A DNA stretch of 15,220 nucleotides from Acidimangrovimonas sp. (lineage in GTDB: Bacteria > Pseudomonadota > Alphaproteobacteria > Rhodobacterales > Rhodobacteraceae): positions 1-15,220 of the forward strand of contig JASBUM010000012.1 of the NCBI GenBank assembly GCA_030147905.1, in the 5' to 3' direction. Both the position numbers and the translations under genes were made by a program. Under the pieces are notes generated by a model. It made no database searches, was not told the DNA's origin, and worked only from the letters and a program-made list of their open reading frames with translations. Positions 1 through 8,370 of the stretch are shown here, piece by piece; positions within the stretch are counted from its first letter, which is position 1, and every line of letters starts with the position of its first letter.

Positions 1-741
1 GCCGAGATACATGAAGGCGGTATAGAGCGAGCTGCGCGCCGCCTGCTGCATGTTATGGGTGACGATCGCGATGCAGTAGTCCGAGGCAAGCCGGCCGATC
101 AGATCCTCGATCTTGGCGGTCGAGATCGGATCGAGCGCCGACGCCGGCTCGTCGAGCAGAAGCACCTCGGGCTTGACCGCCACCGCGCGGGCGATGCAGA
201 GGCGTTGCTGCTGGCCGCCCGACAGGCCAAGGCCGGACTGGTGCAGCTTGTCCTTGACCTCGTCCCACAGCGCGGTTTCGCGCAGCGCCGCCTCGACCCG
301 GTCGTTCATCTCGGATTTCGACAGCTTCTCGTAGAGGCGGATACCGAAGGCGATGTTCTCGTAGATCGACATCGGGAAAGGGGTCGGCTTCTGGAAGACC
401 ATGCCGATCTTTGAGCGCAGCCGGTTGAGGTCCTCGTTCTTGCCGAGAATATTGCGCCCGTCCAGCAGGACCTCCCCGGTGACCTGCTGGCCGGGGTAGA
501 GGTCGTACATCCGGTTGAAGACCCGCAGGAGGGTGGACTTGCCGCAGCCCGACGGCCCGATGAAGGCGGTGACCGTCTTGTCGCGCAGCTGCAGGTTGAT
601 GCCTTTCAGCGCCTCGTGCCCGTTCTGGTAGCGAAAGCGCAGGTCGCGCACCTCAAGCTTGACCGGCCGGTCGGAATCCCCCTGGACGAAGGTGTCCGCC
701 TGGGGCTGAAGCGTTAGGCCATGGGTGGGATTGTCGGACAT
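1..741 (-). CDS. pstB: Phosphate ABC transporter ATP-binding protein PstB (3' end outside window)
   Basis: PstB is the cytoplasmic ATPase that powers phosphate import through PstC/PstA. The 247 visible residues carry every ABC motif: Walker [10 protein letters not shown] (62-70), Q-loop Q117 in VFQKP, signature LSGGQ (173-177), Walker B ending in LLLDEP (E198), D-loop SALD (201-204) and switch H229 in THNMQQAAR. The family is usually about 250-270 residues, so only a short C-terminal tail is missing beyond position 1. The ATG at 741 is 12 bases from an AGGAG (758-754). A GTG two codons upstream (747-745) sits at a better 6-base spacing and may be the true start. It follows pstA by 17 bases, so it is the last visible gene of the pst operon; phoU would be the usual next gene, but it is outside the window. 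Confidence 0.97.
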   Translation of the reverse strand, partial: MSDNPTHGLTLQPQADTFVQGDSDRPVKLEVRDLRFRYQNGHEALKGINLQLRDKTVTAFIGPSGCGKSTLLRVFNRMYDLYPGQQVTGEVLLDGRNILGKNEDLNRLRSKIGMVFQKPTPFPMSIYENIAFGIRLYEKLSKSEMNDRVEAALRETALWDEVKDKLHQSGLGLSGGQQQRLCIARAVAVKPEVLLLDEPASALDPISTAKIEDLIGRLASDYCIAIVTHNMQQAARSSLYTAFMYLG

Positions 742-758
742 GTTCACGGCTTTCTCCT

Positions 759-1595
759 TCAGGACCCGCGGCGGCCGGCCATGGTGCGTGCGACGATGTT
801 CAGGATCAGGATCGCCGCGGTGATGATCAGCGCGCCGCCCCAGGCAAGGCGCTGCCAGTCGTTGTAGGGACTCATGGCGAACTGGAAGATGACCACGGGC
901 AGGTTGGCCATCGGCTTGCTCATGTCGGTGGACCAGAACTGGTTGTTCAACGCGGTGAACAGCAGCGGCGCCGTCTCGCCGCTGATCCGGGCGACGGCGA
1001 GGAGCACCCCGGTCAGGATCCCCGAACGCGCCGACCGGTAGATGACGAAGGTCATCGTCTTCCAGCGCGGCGCGCCCAGCGCGGCGGCGGCCTCGCGCAG
1101 CGAATTGGGCACCAGGGCCAGCATGTCCTGCGTGGTACGGTTGATGACCGGCAGGGCGATCACCGCCAGCGCGATCGCGCCCGACCAGGCCGAGAAATGG
1201 CCGAAGGGCACCACCAGCGCGGCATAGATGAAAAGACCGACGATGATCGAGGGTGCGGACAGCAGCACGTCGTTGATGAATTTCGCCGCCTCGCCGATCT
1301 TCGAGCCGCGCGCATATTCGGACAGGTAGGTGCCCGCGAGGATCCCCACCGGCGTCGCGATGGCGATCGCGACCAGCGTCATCGCGACCGAGCCGAAGAT
1401 CGCGTTGGCAAGCCCTCCGTCGGATCCCGGCGGCGGCGTCATCTCGATGAAGATCGACGGCCGGATCGCCCCCAGCCCGTTCCACAGCAGCGTCCACAGG
1501 ATCGCGGCCAGGATGAACAATCCCAGCCCCGCGGCCATGATCGACAGGGCGATCGCGACCCGGTTGCGGCGATAGCGGCGTGCGGCAATCGACAT
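759..1595 (-). CDS. pstA: Phosphate ABC transporter permease PstA
   Basis: PstA is one of the two inner-membrane permeases of the high-affinity phosphate importer and pairs with PstC around the PstB dimer. The 278-residue protein has an N-terminal hydrophobic segment (about 13-36) followed by the binding-protein-dependent permease domain with further segments near 68-93, 105-130, 138-160, 190-210 and 253-272. The cytoplasmic EAA loop that contacts PstB is at about 167-181 ([15 protein letters not shown]), and RISGETAPL (203-211) is typical of PstA. Length is normal for the family. The start ATG has GGAGG (1608-1604) 8 bases upstream, overlapping the TAG stop of pstC, which suggests translational coupling. 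Confidence 0.97.
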   Translation of the reverse strand: MSIAARRYRRNRVAIALSIMAAGLGLFILAAILWTLLWNGLGAIRPSIFIEMTPPPGSDGGLANAIFGSVAMTLVAIAIATPVGILAGTYLSEYARGSKIGEAAKFINDVLLSAPSIIVGLFIYAALVVPFGHFSAWSGAIALAVIALPVINRTTQDMLALVPNSLREAAAALGAPRWKTMTFVIYRSARSGILTGVLLAVARISGETAPLLFTALNNQFWSTDMSKPMANLPVVIFQFAMSPYNDWQRLAWGGALIITAAILILNIVARTMAGRRGS

Positions 1596-1607
1596 CGCGC
1601 CCCCCTC

Positions 1608-2591
1608 CTAGTAGCGCTCGACCCGCCCGATCAGCCATTTGGCCAGGGCGAGCACGGCGAAGGTGATGAGAAACAGGATCAGGCCCAGCGCCACCAGGCT
1701 GGAGGTGTAGAGCTTGGTCGTCGCCTCGGAGAATTCATTGGCGATGGCGGCCGAAATCGTCGTCGACGGCGCCAGCAGCGAGGCCGAGATGCGGTGCGCG
1801 TTGCCGATGACGAAGGTCACTGCCATCGTCTCGCCCAGCGCGCGGCCGAGGCCGAGCATCACGCCGCCCACGAGGCCGAGGCGGGTATAGGGGATGATGA
1901 TGTGGCGCACGACCTCCCAGGTTGTCATGCCCATGCCGTAGGCGCTTTCACGCAGCATCACCGGAACGGTGGCGAAGACGTCGCGGGTGACCGAGGTGAT
2001 GAACGGCAGCACCATGATCGCCAGAACGATGCCGGCGGTCAGAAGGCCGATCCCGTAGGGCGCCCCCGAAAACAGCGTGCCGATCACCGGCACGTCGCCG
2101 AAGGTGTTGATGAGGAAGGGCTGGACCGTCCGCTGCATGATGGGCGCCAGCACGAAGAAGCCCCACAACCCGTAGATGATCGACGGGATCCCGGCCAGCA
2201 GCTCGATCGCCGTACCGATCGGGCGGCGCAGCTTCTGGGGGCATATCTCGGTCAGGAAGATGGCGATGCCGAAGCTGATCGGCACCCCGATGAGCATGGC
2301 GATCAGCGAGGTCATCAGCGTGCCGTAGATCGGTGCGGCGGCGCCGTAGATGTCCTTGGCCGGGCTCCAGCGTTCATGCCACAGGAAGGGAAGGCCGAAG
2401 GTGCGCAGCGCCGGCAGCGAATCGATCAGCAGCGAGACCAGCACCCCCGCCAGCACCAGCACCACCGCCACCGCGGAGGCCCATGTGATGGCGATGAAGA
2501 TACGGTCCTGCCGGGCCATCCGCCGCGACAGGGCCGCCGAGGCGGCCGCGGCCGCGCTGGCCTTCCCGCCGGTGTCAGACATCATCGTCAT
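1608..2591 (-). CDS. pstC: Phosphate ABC transporter permease PstC
   Basis: PstC is the partner permease of PstA. The 327 residues begin with an Ala-rich cytoplasmic leader (1-30), then a first membrane segment (about 32-56), a periplasmic stretch, and the permease core. Family marks are [16 protein letters not shown] (131-146), the EAA loop around [15 protein letters not shown] (213-227) and [14 protein letters not shown] (251-264). The start is ambiguous: ATG codons at 2591, 2585 and 2582 are in frame, and no clear Shine-Dalgarno precedes any of them. The ribosome-binding region of the 2591 start is part of an inverted repeat (see the pstS-pstC gap). The gap to pstS is 85 bases; pstA follows after 12 bases. 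Confidence 0.96.
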   Translation of the reverse strand: MTMMSDTGGKASAAAAASAALSRRMARQDRIFIAITWASAVAVVLVLAGVLVSLLIDSLPALRTFGLPFLWHERWSPAKDIYGAAAPIYGTLMTSLIAMLIGVPISFGIAIFLTEICPQKLRRPIGTAIELLAGIPSIIYGLWGFFVLAPIMQRTVQPFLINTFGDVPVIGTLFSGAPYGIGLLTAGIVLAIMVLPFITSVTRDVFATVPVMLRESAYGMGMTTWEVVRHIIIPYTRLGLVGGVMLGLGRALGETMAVTFVIGNAHRISASLLAPSTTISAAIANEFSEATTKLYTSSLVALGLILFLITFAVLALAKWLIGRVERY

Positions 2592-2592
2592 C

Positions 2593-2652
2593 CGCTTGCC
2601 CTAACCCATCTCCATTCGTGCGGCAAGCGCGGGCAGGAAAACCTGCCCGCGC
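2593..2652 (-). promoter_or_regulatory. pstS-pstC intercistronic hairpin, with an overlapping alternative stem
   Basis: A perfect 11-base-pair inverted repeat, GCGCGGGCAGG (2627-2637) and CCTGCCCGCGC (2642-2652), closes a 4-base loop. On the minus transcript it lies 24 bases after the pstS stop. No run of U follows, so it is more likely an RNA-stability or partial-attenuation element than a full terminator. In many binding-protein ABC operons such hairpins keep the binding protein mRNA more abundant than the permease mRNA. A second 8-base-pair repeat, CGCTTGCC (2593-2600) with GGCAAGCG (2622-2629), shares 2627-2629 with the first stem and covers the bases just before the pstC start codon, so the two stems cannot both form completely. 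Confidence 0.6.
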
Positions 2653-2676
2653 CCTGGTCGTTGCAGTGCCCGGTCG

Positions 2677-3732
2677 TCACTTGGAGGCGACGAAGACCGG
2701 CTTGCCGTTGGTCTTGATGTTGGCGACCCAGGACTTCTCGATCAGCGAGACGACGTTGTCGGGGATCGCGACATAGTCAAGCGCCTTGGCTTCGGGCTTG
2801 CCGTTCTTGTAGGCCCAGGCGAAGAAGGTCAGCGCGTCCTTGGCGGCGGTCGGGTTGCGCGGATCCTTGTGGATCAGGACCCAGGTCGAAGCGGCGATCG
2901 GCCAGCTTTTCGCGCCGGGCTGGTCGGTGATGATGACGTGGAAGTTCTTGGCGCCCTTCCAGTCGGCATTGGCCGCGGCCGAGGCAAAGGTCTCGAGCGA
3001 GGGCGAAACCACCTTGCCTTCCTTGTTGATCATCCGGGCATAGCCCAGCTTGTTCTGGATGACATAGGCATATTCGTTGTAGCCGATCGCGCCCGCGGTC
3101 TGCTTGACGGTGTTGGCGACGCCTTCCGAACCCTTGGCGCCCAGGCCCACCGGCCATTCGACGGCGGTATCCGAACCGATCTGGTCCTTCCACTTGGCCG
3201 AGATCTTCGACAGGTAGTTGGTGAAGTTGAAGGTCGTGCCCGACCCGTCCGAGCGGTGGACGACGACGATCGGCTGGTTGGGCAGCTTGACGTCCTTGTT
3301 CAGCGCCTGGATCGCCGGATCGTTCCACTTGGTGATCTGGCCCATGTAGATCTTCTCGACGGTCTTGCCATCGAGGATCAGCTCACCCGGCTTGATGCCC
3401 TTGACGTTGTACATCATGACGATCCCGCCCGAGATCATCGGGAACTGGGTCAGGCCGTTCTTGGCCAGCGTCGCGTCGCTCAGCGGCTTGTCCGAGGCGC
3501 CGAAGGTCACGGTCTTGGCAATCACCTGCTTGATGCCGCCGCCCGAGCCGATCGACTGGTAGTTCAGGCCGATGCCGGTTTCTTTCTTGTAGGCGGCGCC
3601 CCACTTGGCGAAGACGGGGTAGATGAAGCTCGACCCGGCGCCGGAAATATCGGCGGCCTGGGCCACGCCCGACAGCGAAAGGCTGAACGCGGCGGCGGCA
3701 GCGCCCGCAGCGATGGTTTTGATGAAGCTCAC
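2677..3732 (-). CDS. pstS: Periplasmic phosphate-binding protein PstS
   Basis: PstS captures inorganic phosphate in the periplasm and delivers it to PstC/PstA. I chose the GTG at 3732 because GGGAGA (3744-3739) lies 6 bases upstream and the protein then starts directly with a Sec signal peptide (SFIKTIAAG, Ala-rich core, likely cleavage after GVAQA, residue 26). Longer upstream starts would put junk before the signal. The mature protein opens with [10 protein letters not shown]. The phosphate-contacting motifs are visible: SGAGSSF (30-36), SIGSGGG (60-66), GASDKPL (78-84) and [12 protein letters not shown] (159-170). Length (351 residues) is normal for the family. It is the first gene of the operon and has a Pho box about 80 bases upstream. 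Confidence 0.97.
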   Translation of the reverse strand: MSFIKTIAAGAAAAAFSLSLSGVAQAADISGAGSSFIYPVFAKWGAAYKKETGIGLNYQSIGSGGGIKQVIAKTVTFGASDKPLSDATLAKNGLTQFPMISGGIVMMYNVKGIKPGELILDGKTVEKIYMGQITKWNDPAIQALNKDVKLPNQPIVVVHRSDGSGTTFNFTNYLSKISAKWKDQIGSDTAVEWPVGLGAKGSEGVANTVKQTAGAIGYNEYAYVIQNKLGYARMINKEGKVVSPSLETFASAAANADWKGAKNFHVIITDQPGAKSWPIAASTWVLIHKDPRNPTAAKDALTFFAWAYKNGKPEAKALDYVAIPDNVVSLIEKSWVANIKTNGKPVFVASK

Positions 3733-3814
3733 GGCAATTCTCCCGGAACAGGACAGATAAGATCTCCGCCATCCCCCGCAGCGGGCGACGACGCGCACCG
3801 GATAGCCCCGCTAT

Positions 3815-3832
3815 GTGACAGCGACATGACAA
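3815..3832 (-). promoter_or_regulatory. Pho box (PhoB operator) of the pst operon
   Basis: Read on the minus strand the bases are TTGTCAT-GTCG-CTGTCAC. Against the PhoB consensus (two CTGTCAY half-sites separated by 4 bases, 11-base period) only the first base of the first half-site differs. It ends 82 bases upstream of the pstS GTG, a sensible place for an activator site replacing the -35 element; GCTATCC (about 3809-3803) is a possible -10. The upstream half-site is also part of an inverted repeat, ATGACA-CCAT-TGTCAT (3842-3827 on the minus strand). This supports induction of pstSCAB under phosphate starvation by PhoR-PhoB. Confidence 0.8.
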
Positions 3833-3984
3833 TGGTGTCATTTTTTCCGTCATGAAACCACGCGCGACGGCCGGGTATCCTGCGCGGCGGCAACGGATGG
3901 CCGATACCGCCGATGCCAGCAGGGGACACCGCCCGCAACGGGCCGGGACCGATCACAGGGGCTTCAGGCCAATCGGGCATCTGC

Positions 3985-5358
3985 TCACGAGGGGGGCAGG
4001 ATCAGAATGGCGCGGAAATCGTTGACATTGGTCAGGGTCGGGCCGGTCACGATCTGGTCGCCGAGCCGGGCGAAGAAGCCGTGGCTGTCATTGGCGGCCA
4101 GCGCCCTTCCCGGATCCACCCCCATGTCACGCGCATGCCGCAACGTGTCCGGGCCAATCCGCGCACCGGCCACTTCGGCTGCGCCATCCACCCCGTCGGT
4201 GTCGCAGGCGATGGCATGGATGCCTGGCGCGCCCTCCAGCGCCAGCGCGAGCGCAAGCGCGAATTCCGCATTCGGCCCGCCCTGCCCGTCGCCGCGGCGC
4301 GTCACCGTCAACTCCCCCCCCGACATCAGCAGCAAGGGCGCGGAGCCGGGCGCCATCGCCTGCGCCCGCTGCCGCGCCAGCGACGCCTGCGACCGCGCGA
4401 TCTCGCGTGCCTCGCCCTCGATCGCATCGCCGAGGATCTCGACGGCGACGCCGCGCGCCCGCGCGATCTCCGCCGCCGCCGCCAGCGACTGCGCCGGCGC
4501 CGCGATCACCCGGTTCTCGACCGTCGCGAGCCGCGCGTCGTCGGGCGCCACCACGCGACGCGGGCCGGCCAGAACCGCCGCGACCGCGGGCGGCATCGCG
4601 ATGTTCCAGCGTTCGAGGACGGCGCGCGCCTCGGCCGGTGTCGAACGCTCGCCCACCGTTGGTCCCGACCCGATCACCGCCGGATCGTCGCCCGGCACGT
4701 CCGAGATCATCAGCGCCGTCATTTGTGCCGGATGGGCCGCGGCGGCAAGCTGACCGCCCTTGACCCGGCTCAGGTGCTTGCGCACGAGATTCATCTGCCC
4801 GATCGGCGCGCCCGAGGCCAGCAGCGCCGCGTTGACCGCCTGCTTCTCCGCCAGCGAAATCGCGCCCGCCGGCTGCACCAGAAGCGCCGATGCCCCGCCG
4901 GAGATCAGCGCAAGCACCGAATCCTCCGCGCCAAGCCCCCCGAGAAGCGCCAGCATTCGACGGGTCGCGGCGCGGCCGGCCTCGTCGGGGACCGGATGCG
5001 CAGCCTCGACGATCTCGATCCCGGCGGTCGGCCGGCCATAACCGTAGCGCGTGATCACCAGCCCCTCGCAGGGGCCCCACGCGGCCTCGACGGCCTCGGC
5101 CATCCGGGCACTGGCCTTGCCGGCGCCGATCACCACAAGCCGGCCGCCCCGGGGTTTGGGCGGAAGATGCCGGGCGATCATCCGCATCGGATCGGCCACT
5201 TCGACCGCCCTGTCGAAGAGCGCGCGCAGGAATTCGGCGGGTGCGTGGGCGGGGTCGGGTGCAGGCGCGGGACCGGATACAGGGGCGGGATCGGCCGGGC
5301 CGCGCGGGCCGGAGGCCGGGCGCGGGGCGGCGGGCGTAAGATCGTCGGTCTTGGTCAT
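3985..5358 (-). CDS. Glycerate 2-kinase (class II, DUF4147 + MOFRL)
   Basis: This enzyme phosphorylates D-glycerate to 2-phosphoglycerate with ATP, feeding glycerate from glyoxylate, tartrate, serine or similar catabolism into lower glycolysis. Homologues are named GckA, TtuD or, misleadingly, hydroxypyruvate reductase. The N-terminal DUF4147 domain shows GAGKAS (78-83, with conserved K81), ISGGASALL (152-160), RKHLSRVKGGQLA (193-205) and SDVPGDDPAVIGSGPT (219-234). The C-terminal MOFRL domain shows SGGELTV (346-352), GGPNAEFAL (360-368) and DTDGVDG (386-392). Length from ATG 5358 is 457 residues against about 420 for the family; the excess is a Pro/Ala-rich N-terminal stretch (about 7-40) before FLRALFDRAV. 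No good Shine-Dalgarno precedes this ATG, so the start is uncertain. It is separated from pstS by a Pho-box promoter and is probably its own unit. Confidence 0.92.
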   Translation of the reverse strand: MTKTDDLTPAAPRPASGPRGPADPAPVSGPAPAPDPAHAPAEFLRALFDRAVEVADPMRMIARHLPPKPRGGRLVVIGAGKASARMAEAVEAAWGPCEGLVITRYGYGRPTAGIEIVEAAHPVPDEAGRAATRRMLALLGGLGAEDSVLALISGGASALLVQPAGAISLAEKQAVNAALLASGAPIGQMNLVRKHLSRVKGGQLAAAAHPAQMTALMISDVPGDDPAVIGSGPTVGERSTPAEARAVLERWNIAMPPAVAAVLAGPRRVVAPDDARLATVENRVIAAPAQSLAAAAEIARARGVAVEILGDAIEGEAREIARSQASLARQRAQAMAPGSAPLLLMSGGELTVTRRGDGQGGPNAEFALALALALEGAPGIHAIACDTDGVDGAAEVAGARIGPDTLRHARDMGVDPGRALAANDSHGFFARLGDQIVTGPTLTNVNDFRAILILPPS

Positions 5359-5592
5359 GGCTGATAGCGGGCTGTGATGCAAAGGGGACGGAACAAGCGG
5401 AGCAGGCAAAACAACATGGCCACGCGCGCGGGCCACAGGATCCGGTACGGGCGGCAATGCCCGGGCACGGGCCGGGGCCGGATCGCGCGAAATCCGGGCG
5501 CGGTCGCCGGACTATGCCCAGCACGGGCGCGAATGGAAAGCACTGCGCGAAAGAAATCGCATGGCCGCAGAATGACATCGCCCGGCGACCGC

Positions 5593-5631
5593 GGCGCCGT
5601 CACCGGCGCGGCGAACCGGTCCGGCGGCGCC
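5593..5631. other. Inverted repeat in the exporter-glycerate kinase gap
   Basis: GGCGCCG (5593-5599) and CGGCGCC (5625-5631) form a 7-base-pair outer stem, with an inner ACCGG/CCGGT stem (5602-5606 and 5616-5620). It lies 22 bases after the stop of the minus-strand exporter gene, within the 294-base gap before the kinase start. No U-tract follows on the minus strand, so this is a GC-rich hairpin that might end or stabilise the exporter mRNA rather than a classic intrinsic terminator. No promoter for the kinase was recognised in the rest of the gap. Confidence 0.3.
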
Positions 5632-5652
5632 ATGGCACGGCGGCCGCGCCCG

Positions 5653-6399
5653 TCAGCCCAATGCGCGCAACAGACCTGCCCCCGCCAACCCCGCCAGAAG
5701 CAGCACCGCAAAGCGACGGAAATCGTCGGGCGAGGCGGCAAGGAAATGCCGCCCCCCCAGCACCACGCCCGTCAGTGCAAGCGGCAGCGCAAGCGCGACC
5801 GCCCCCCCGGTGCCGGCGCCCACAAGCCCGGCATGCGCAAAGAGCGGCAGCGCGATGATGTCGATGGCCGTAAGATAGACGACCATGGTGGCACGGAAGG
5901 TCGCAGCCGGCACCGGCTGGGCGGACATGAAGGCCGCGACCGGCAACCCGCCCACGGCCGCGCCATTGGCCAGCCCCGACAGCATTCCCACGCTCACATG
6001 CCCGGCCAAGCCGATCCGCCGGCGAAACCGCCAGCCACCGATCAGCACGAGGCTGAGCAGCAGGATCGCCACCGAGATCGCAAGCCGGGCCTCGCGCGGC
6101 CCTACCCGGCCGAGCACCGCAACCGCGAAGGGCATCGCCAGCGCGGCCCCCACCAGCAGCATCAGCACCCGTCGCCAGTCGATCGCGCCACGCAGGCCGC
6201 GCGCCTGCACCAGCGTCATCGACAGCTCACACAGGATCACCACCGGAACGAAGGGACGCGGATCGGCGACAAGCCCCGCCGCCGCCACCACCAGCGCCGA
6301 GAACCCGAAGCCCGAGTAGCCGCGCACAAAACCCGCGCCAAGGATCGCAAACCCCATCGCGATCACCTGCCATGACGCCAGACCGAATGGCATGACCAT
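5653..6399 (-). CDS. TauE/SafE (TSUP) family membrane anion exporter
   Basis: The 248-residue, almost wholly hydrophobic protein belongs to the TauE/SafE (TSUP, formerly DUF81) family, whose studied members export sulfite, sulfoacetate or other organosulfur anions, or move sulfate. The diagnostic N-terminal signature is GFVRGYSGFGFSALVVAA (23-40), and about eight membrane segments can be traced. The second half repeats the pattern around GMLSGLANGAAVGGLPVAAFM. GAGGGG-like ribosome binding is clear: GAGGGG (6411-6406) lies 6 bases before the ATG. Length is typical. Substrate cannot be read from sequence. A HisD/HpsN-like dehydrogenase upstream on the same strand fits export of sulfite from sulfonate breakdown, but the two are 577 bases apart and may not be co-transcribed. 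Confidence 0.88.
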   Translation of the reverse strand: MVMPFGLASWQVIAMGFAILGAGFVRGYSGFGFSALVVAAAGLVADPRPFVPVVILCELSMTLVQARGLRGAIDWRRVLMLLVGAALAMPFAVAVLGRVGPREARLAISVAILLLSLVLIGGWRFRRRIGLAGHVSVGMLSGLANGAAVGGLPVAAFMSAQPVPAATFRATMVVYLTAIDIIALPLFAHAGLVGAGTGGAVALALPLALTGVVLGGRHFLAASPDDFRRFAVLLLAGLAGAGLLRALG

Positions 6400-6650
6400 C
6401 GCCGCCCCCTCTTCGTTTTCCGACTTCCGCGCGCGTCATGCCGGTCGGGTGCATCGCCTCGCCTCGGCGCCGTCGCCGCACCTGTCCGCGGCGTCCGGGA
6501 ACGCGCTGTCCGCAGCGGACCGCGCGGCCGCTCCGAGCGTTGGCATGACGACCCCGGAATGACAAGTCCCGCCGCGGGCGCCGCCCCCCCTTGGGCGGGC
6601 CTTGCGCGCCGGCAGACAGGCTACGCGCGACTGATCGGCGGCAGACCCCC

Positions 6651-6684
6651 GTGACAGACCCCCGTGACAGTCCCCCCGTGACAG
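6651..6684. repeat. Triplicated CCCCCGTGACAG repeat
   Basis: GTGACAG occurs at 6651-6657, 6664-6670 and 6678-6684, each preceded by a run of C (period 13 then 14 bases). Looser GTGACGGG or ATGACGGG versions continue to about 6740. On the minus strand, which is the coding strand of the downstream exporter, each copy reads CTGTCAC, identical to a PhoB half-site, but the 13-14 base period does not match the 11-base period of Pho boxes. Confidence 0.7.
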
Positions 6685-6793
6685 GCCGCATGACGGGCCG
6701 CGTGACGGGCGTGCGCCCAGCGACGGGCGCCCAGTGACGGGCGCAGCGACGGCAGGCCCAGCAAGACGACCGGCGCAGCGAGGGCGGACGCGG

Positions 6794-6861
6794 CGAGACG
6801 GCGGATGACGCGAGACGGCGGACGACACGAGACGGCGGGCGCAGCGAGACGGCGGGCGACG
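6794..6861. repeat. Four-copy 17-base tandem repeat
   Basis: Four head-to-tail 17-base units lie at 6794-6810, 6811-6827, 6828-6844 and 6845-6861. The first 11 bases (CGAGACGGCGG) are identical in all four; the last six vary (ATGACG, ACGACA, GCGCAG, GCGACG). A degenerate partial copy, CGAGGGCGGACGCGG, lies just before. The period is not a multiple of three, so this is not a coding repeat. It sits 116 bases past the dehydrogenase stop. Confidence 0.9.
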
Positions 6862-6976
6862 CGCGCGGCCCCCGGCCCGCCGGATGCGCGGGCTCGGCGT
6901 CTCGCCCCGCCTTGGTATTCCGCCTTCCCGCCACCCGCGGCAGATCCCGCGACCGCGTCGCGGCCCGCTGGCTGCG

Positions 6977-8284
6977 CTATTGCCGCATCCCCGCGCCTTC
7001 CCGCGACACCTCCGCCGAACGGCGCAGATCCGCGCTGCGGGCATGGCCCTCCATCCCCTCGGCGCGGGAAAGGCAAGCGCTCACCCGGGCAAGCTCGTCC
7101 CGGCCGGGGGCCTCGGCCGATTGCCAGGTGACGACCTTGAGAAACTTGTGAACCGACAGCCCGCCGGTATAGCGCGCCGCACCCGAGGTGGGCAGCACGT
7201 GGTTGGGCCCTGCCGCCTTGTCACCGAAGGCCACCGTTGTCCCCGCGCCCAGAAACAACGCACCATAGCTTGCCAGCCGCGCGTGCCACCACGCCGGGTC
7301 CGCCGCCTGGACATGCAGATGCTCGGGCCCTATCCGGTCGGCATAGCGGGCCATCGCCTCGCGGTCGGGGCACAGCACCACCGCACCAAGCGCCTGCCAG
7401 GCCGCGAGCGCCGCTTGCCGGTTGGGCTCGGGCAGGCGCGCGGCGCAAAGCGGCACCTGCTCGGCCACGCGCCGGGCCAACGGCTCGTCATCCGTCACAA
7501 GCCAGACGGGGGAATTGGCGCCGTGTTCGGCCTGCGCCACCAGATCCCATGCGATGCGGGTCGCGTCCTGTTCGCCATCGGCAAGGATCATCACATCGGT
7601 GGGGCCCGCCACCATGTCGATGCCGACCCGCCCGAACAACTGCCGCTTGGCCTCGGTGACATAGGGATTGCCCGGCCCGACCAGAATATCCGCGGGCTCG
7701 AGACCGAACAGGCCGAAGGCCATCGCCGCGATCCCCTGTATCCCGCCCAGCGCGAGGATCCTTTCCGCCCCCGCGGCGTGAAGCGCGTAAAGCACCGGAT
7801 CCGGCACACCGGCCTCCGCACCCTTGCGCGGGGGGGACACGGCGGCGACGTGGCGCACACCCGCGGCACGGGCGGTGGCGACCGTCATCAGCGCGCTCGC
7901 GACATGGGCGTAGCGCCCGCCGGGAACGTAGCAACCCGCCGATCGAAGCGGGATCACCCGCTGCCCCGCGCGCAGGCCGGGGCGCAGTTCCACCTCCATC
8001 TCGGTCAGGGTCGCGCGCTGCGCCCGGGCAAAGCGCGTGATGTTCTCCAGCGCATAATCGATCGCTTCGCGCAACGCGGCCGGAACCCGCGCACAGGCGG
8101 CGTCGAGCGTCTCCTCCCCGATCACGAAATCGCCCTGCCAGCCGTCCAGCCGCTGGGCGAGCGCGCGCGCCGCAGGCTCTCCGCCCCGCTCGATCTCGGC
8201 CAGATGCGCCGCCACGCGTGCACGCAGGTCCTCGGTTTCGACCGGGTCGGCCTGAACCGCGCGCTTGAGGAAATGTTCGGTCAT
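6977..8284 (-). CDS. HisD-family NAD-dependent dehydrogenase, HpsN-like (catabolic) subgroup
   Basis: The 435-residue protein has the histidinol dehydrogenase fold: NAD/Zn core signature VGPGNPYVTEAKRQLFGRVGIDMVAGPTD (starting at 202), zinc-ligand equivalents Q251 and H254 (QAEHGANSP), D355 (FGDKAAGPNH) and H414 (EGMEGHA), and the catalytic pair E321-H322 in GPEHLHV. Details differ from biosynthetic HisD: GCYVPGGRY (117-125), QAEHGANSP instead of QAEHD, and RYTGGLSVHKFLKVVTWQ (371-388). These match my recollection of sulfopropanediol dehydrogenase HpsN and related catabolic paralogues, which oxidise an alcohol to the acid in two steps. No other his gene is nearby, and a LysR gene is divergent, favouring an inducible catabolic role. 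AAGGA (8295-8291) is 6 bases before the chosen ATG; an upstream start would overlap the regulator. Substrate is not proven. Confidence 0.85.
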   Translation of the reverse strand: MTEHFLKRAVQADPVETEDLRARVAAHLAEIERGGEPAARALAQRLDGWQGDFVIGEETLDAACARVPAALREAIDYALENITRFARAQRATLTEMEVELRPGLRAGQRVIPLRSAGCYVPGGRYAHVASALMTVATARAAGVRHVAAVSPPRKGAEAGVPDPVLYALHAAGAERILALGGIQGIAAMAFGLFGLEPADILVGPGNPYVTEAKRQLFGRVGIDMVAGPTDVMILADGEQDATRIAWDLVAQAEHGANSPVWLVTDDEPLARRVAEQVPLCAARLPEPNRQAALAAWQALGAVVLCPDREAMARYADRIGPEHLHVQAADPAWWHARLASYGALFLGAGTTVAFGDKAAGPNHVLPTSGAARYTGGLSVHKFLKVVTWQSAEAPGRDELARVSACLSRAEGMEGHARSADLRRSAEVSREGAGMRQ

Positions 8285-8370
8285 TCTATGTCCTTTGCAT
8301 TGGTTGTCCGTCGGGGCCGCGCCGCACCAAGGCCGCGACGGCCCGGCCCGAAGAAAACGGAAGTGAGGCA
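8285..8370. promoter_or_regulatory. Divergent promoter region between the HisD-like gene and lysR-type regulator
   Basis: These 86 bases separate two divergent start codons and must hold both promoters, the usual arrangement for a LysR regulator controlling its neighbour. TTGGT (8301-8305) and ACCAA (8327-8331) form a widely spaced inverted repeat, and GC-rich partial palindromes lie around 8315-8348. I could not identify a convincing T-N11-A LysR box or -35/-10 pair. Confidence 0.5.

Larger units (their letters stand above)
6400..6976. other. Gene-free gap of 577 bases rich in short direct repeats
   Basis: No credible gene was found between the dehydrogenase stop and the exporter start. The open frames here translate to Arg/Pro/Ser-rich low-complexity protein with no family features. 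About 6646-6770 carries degenerate repeats built on GTGACAG or GTGACGGG, and 6794-6861 carries a clean 17-base tandem array (listed separately). The remaining sequence next to the exporter, about 6412-6640, shows no recognisable promoter consensus. Confidence 0.6.

Noticed and set aside
1197..2717. Long plus-strand open frame (506 codons) opposite pstA/pstC/pstS
   Set aside because: It is an antisense shadow of high-GC genes: translation is Arg/Gln/Asp/His-rich without domains, and the minus strand encodes certain Pst proteins.
3733..3798. N-terminal extension of PstS by 22 residues
   Set aside because: It would precede an intact signal peptide with unrelated Arg/Cys-rich residues; the GTG at 3732 has a good ribosome site.
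6651..6684. Three CTGTCAC motifs read as a Pho box
   Set aside because: Period is 13-14 bases, not 11, and the site is about 250 bases from the exporter start; kept only as a repeat and as a question.
6794..6861. CRISPR-like array
   Set aside because: Units are directly abutting 17-mers with no unique spacers.
6227..6934. Minus-strand open frame of 235 codons spanning the repeat block
   Set aside because: Overlaps the start of the well-supported exporter and consists largely of Arg/Pro/Ser translated from non-triplet tandem repeats.
6977..8284. Biosynthetic histidinol dehydrogenase (hisD)
   Set aside because: The fold and ligands match, but the sequence details match catabolic HpsN-like paralogues better, and no histidine-biosynthesis gene is adjacent; the hisD symbol is withheld.
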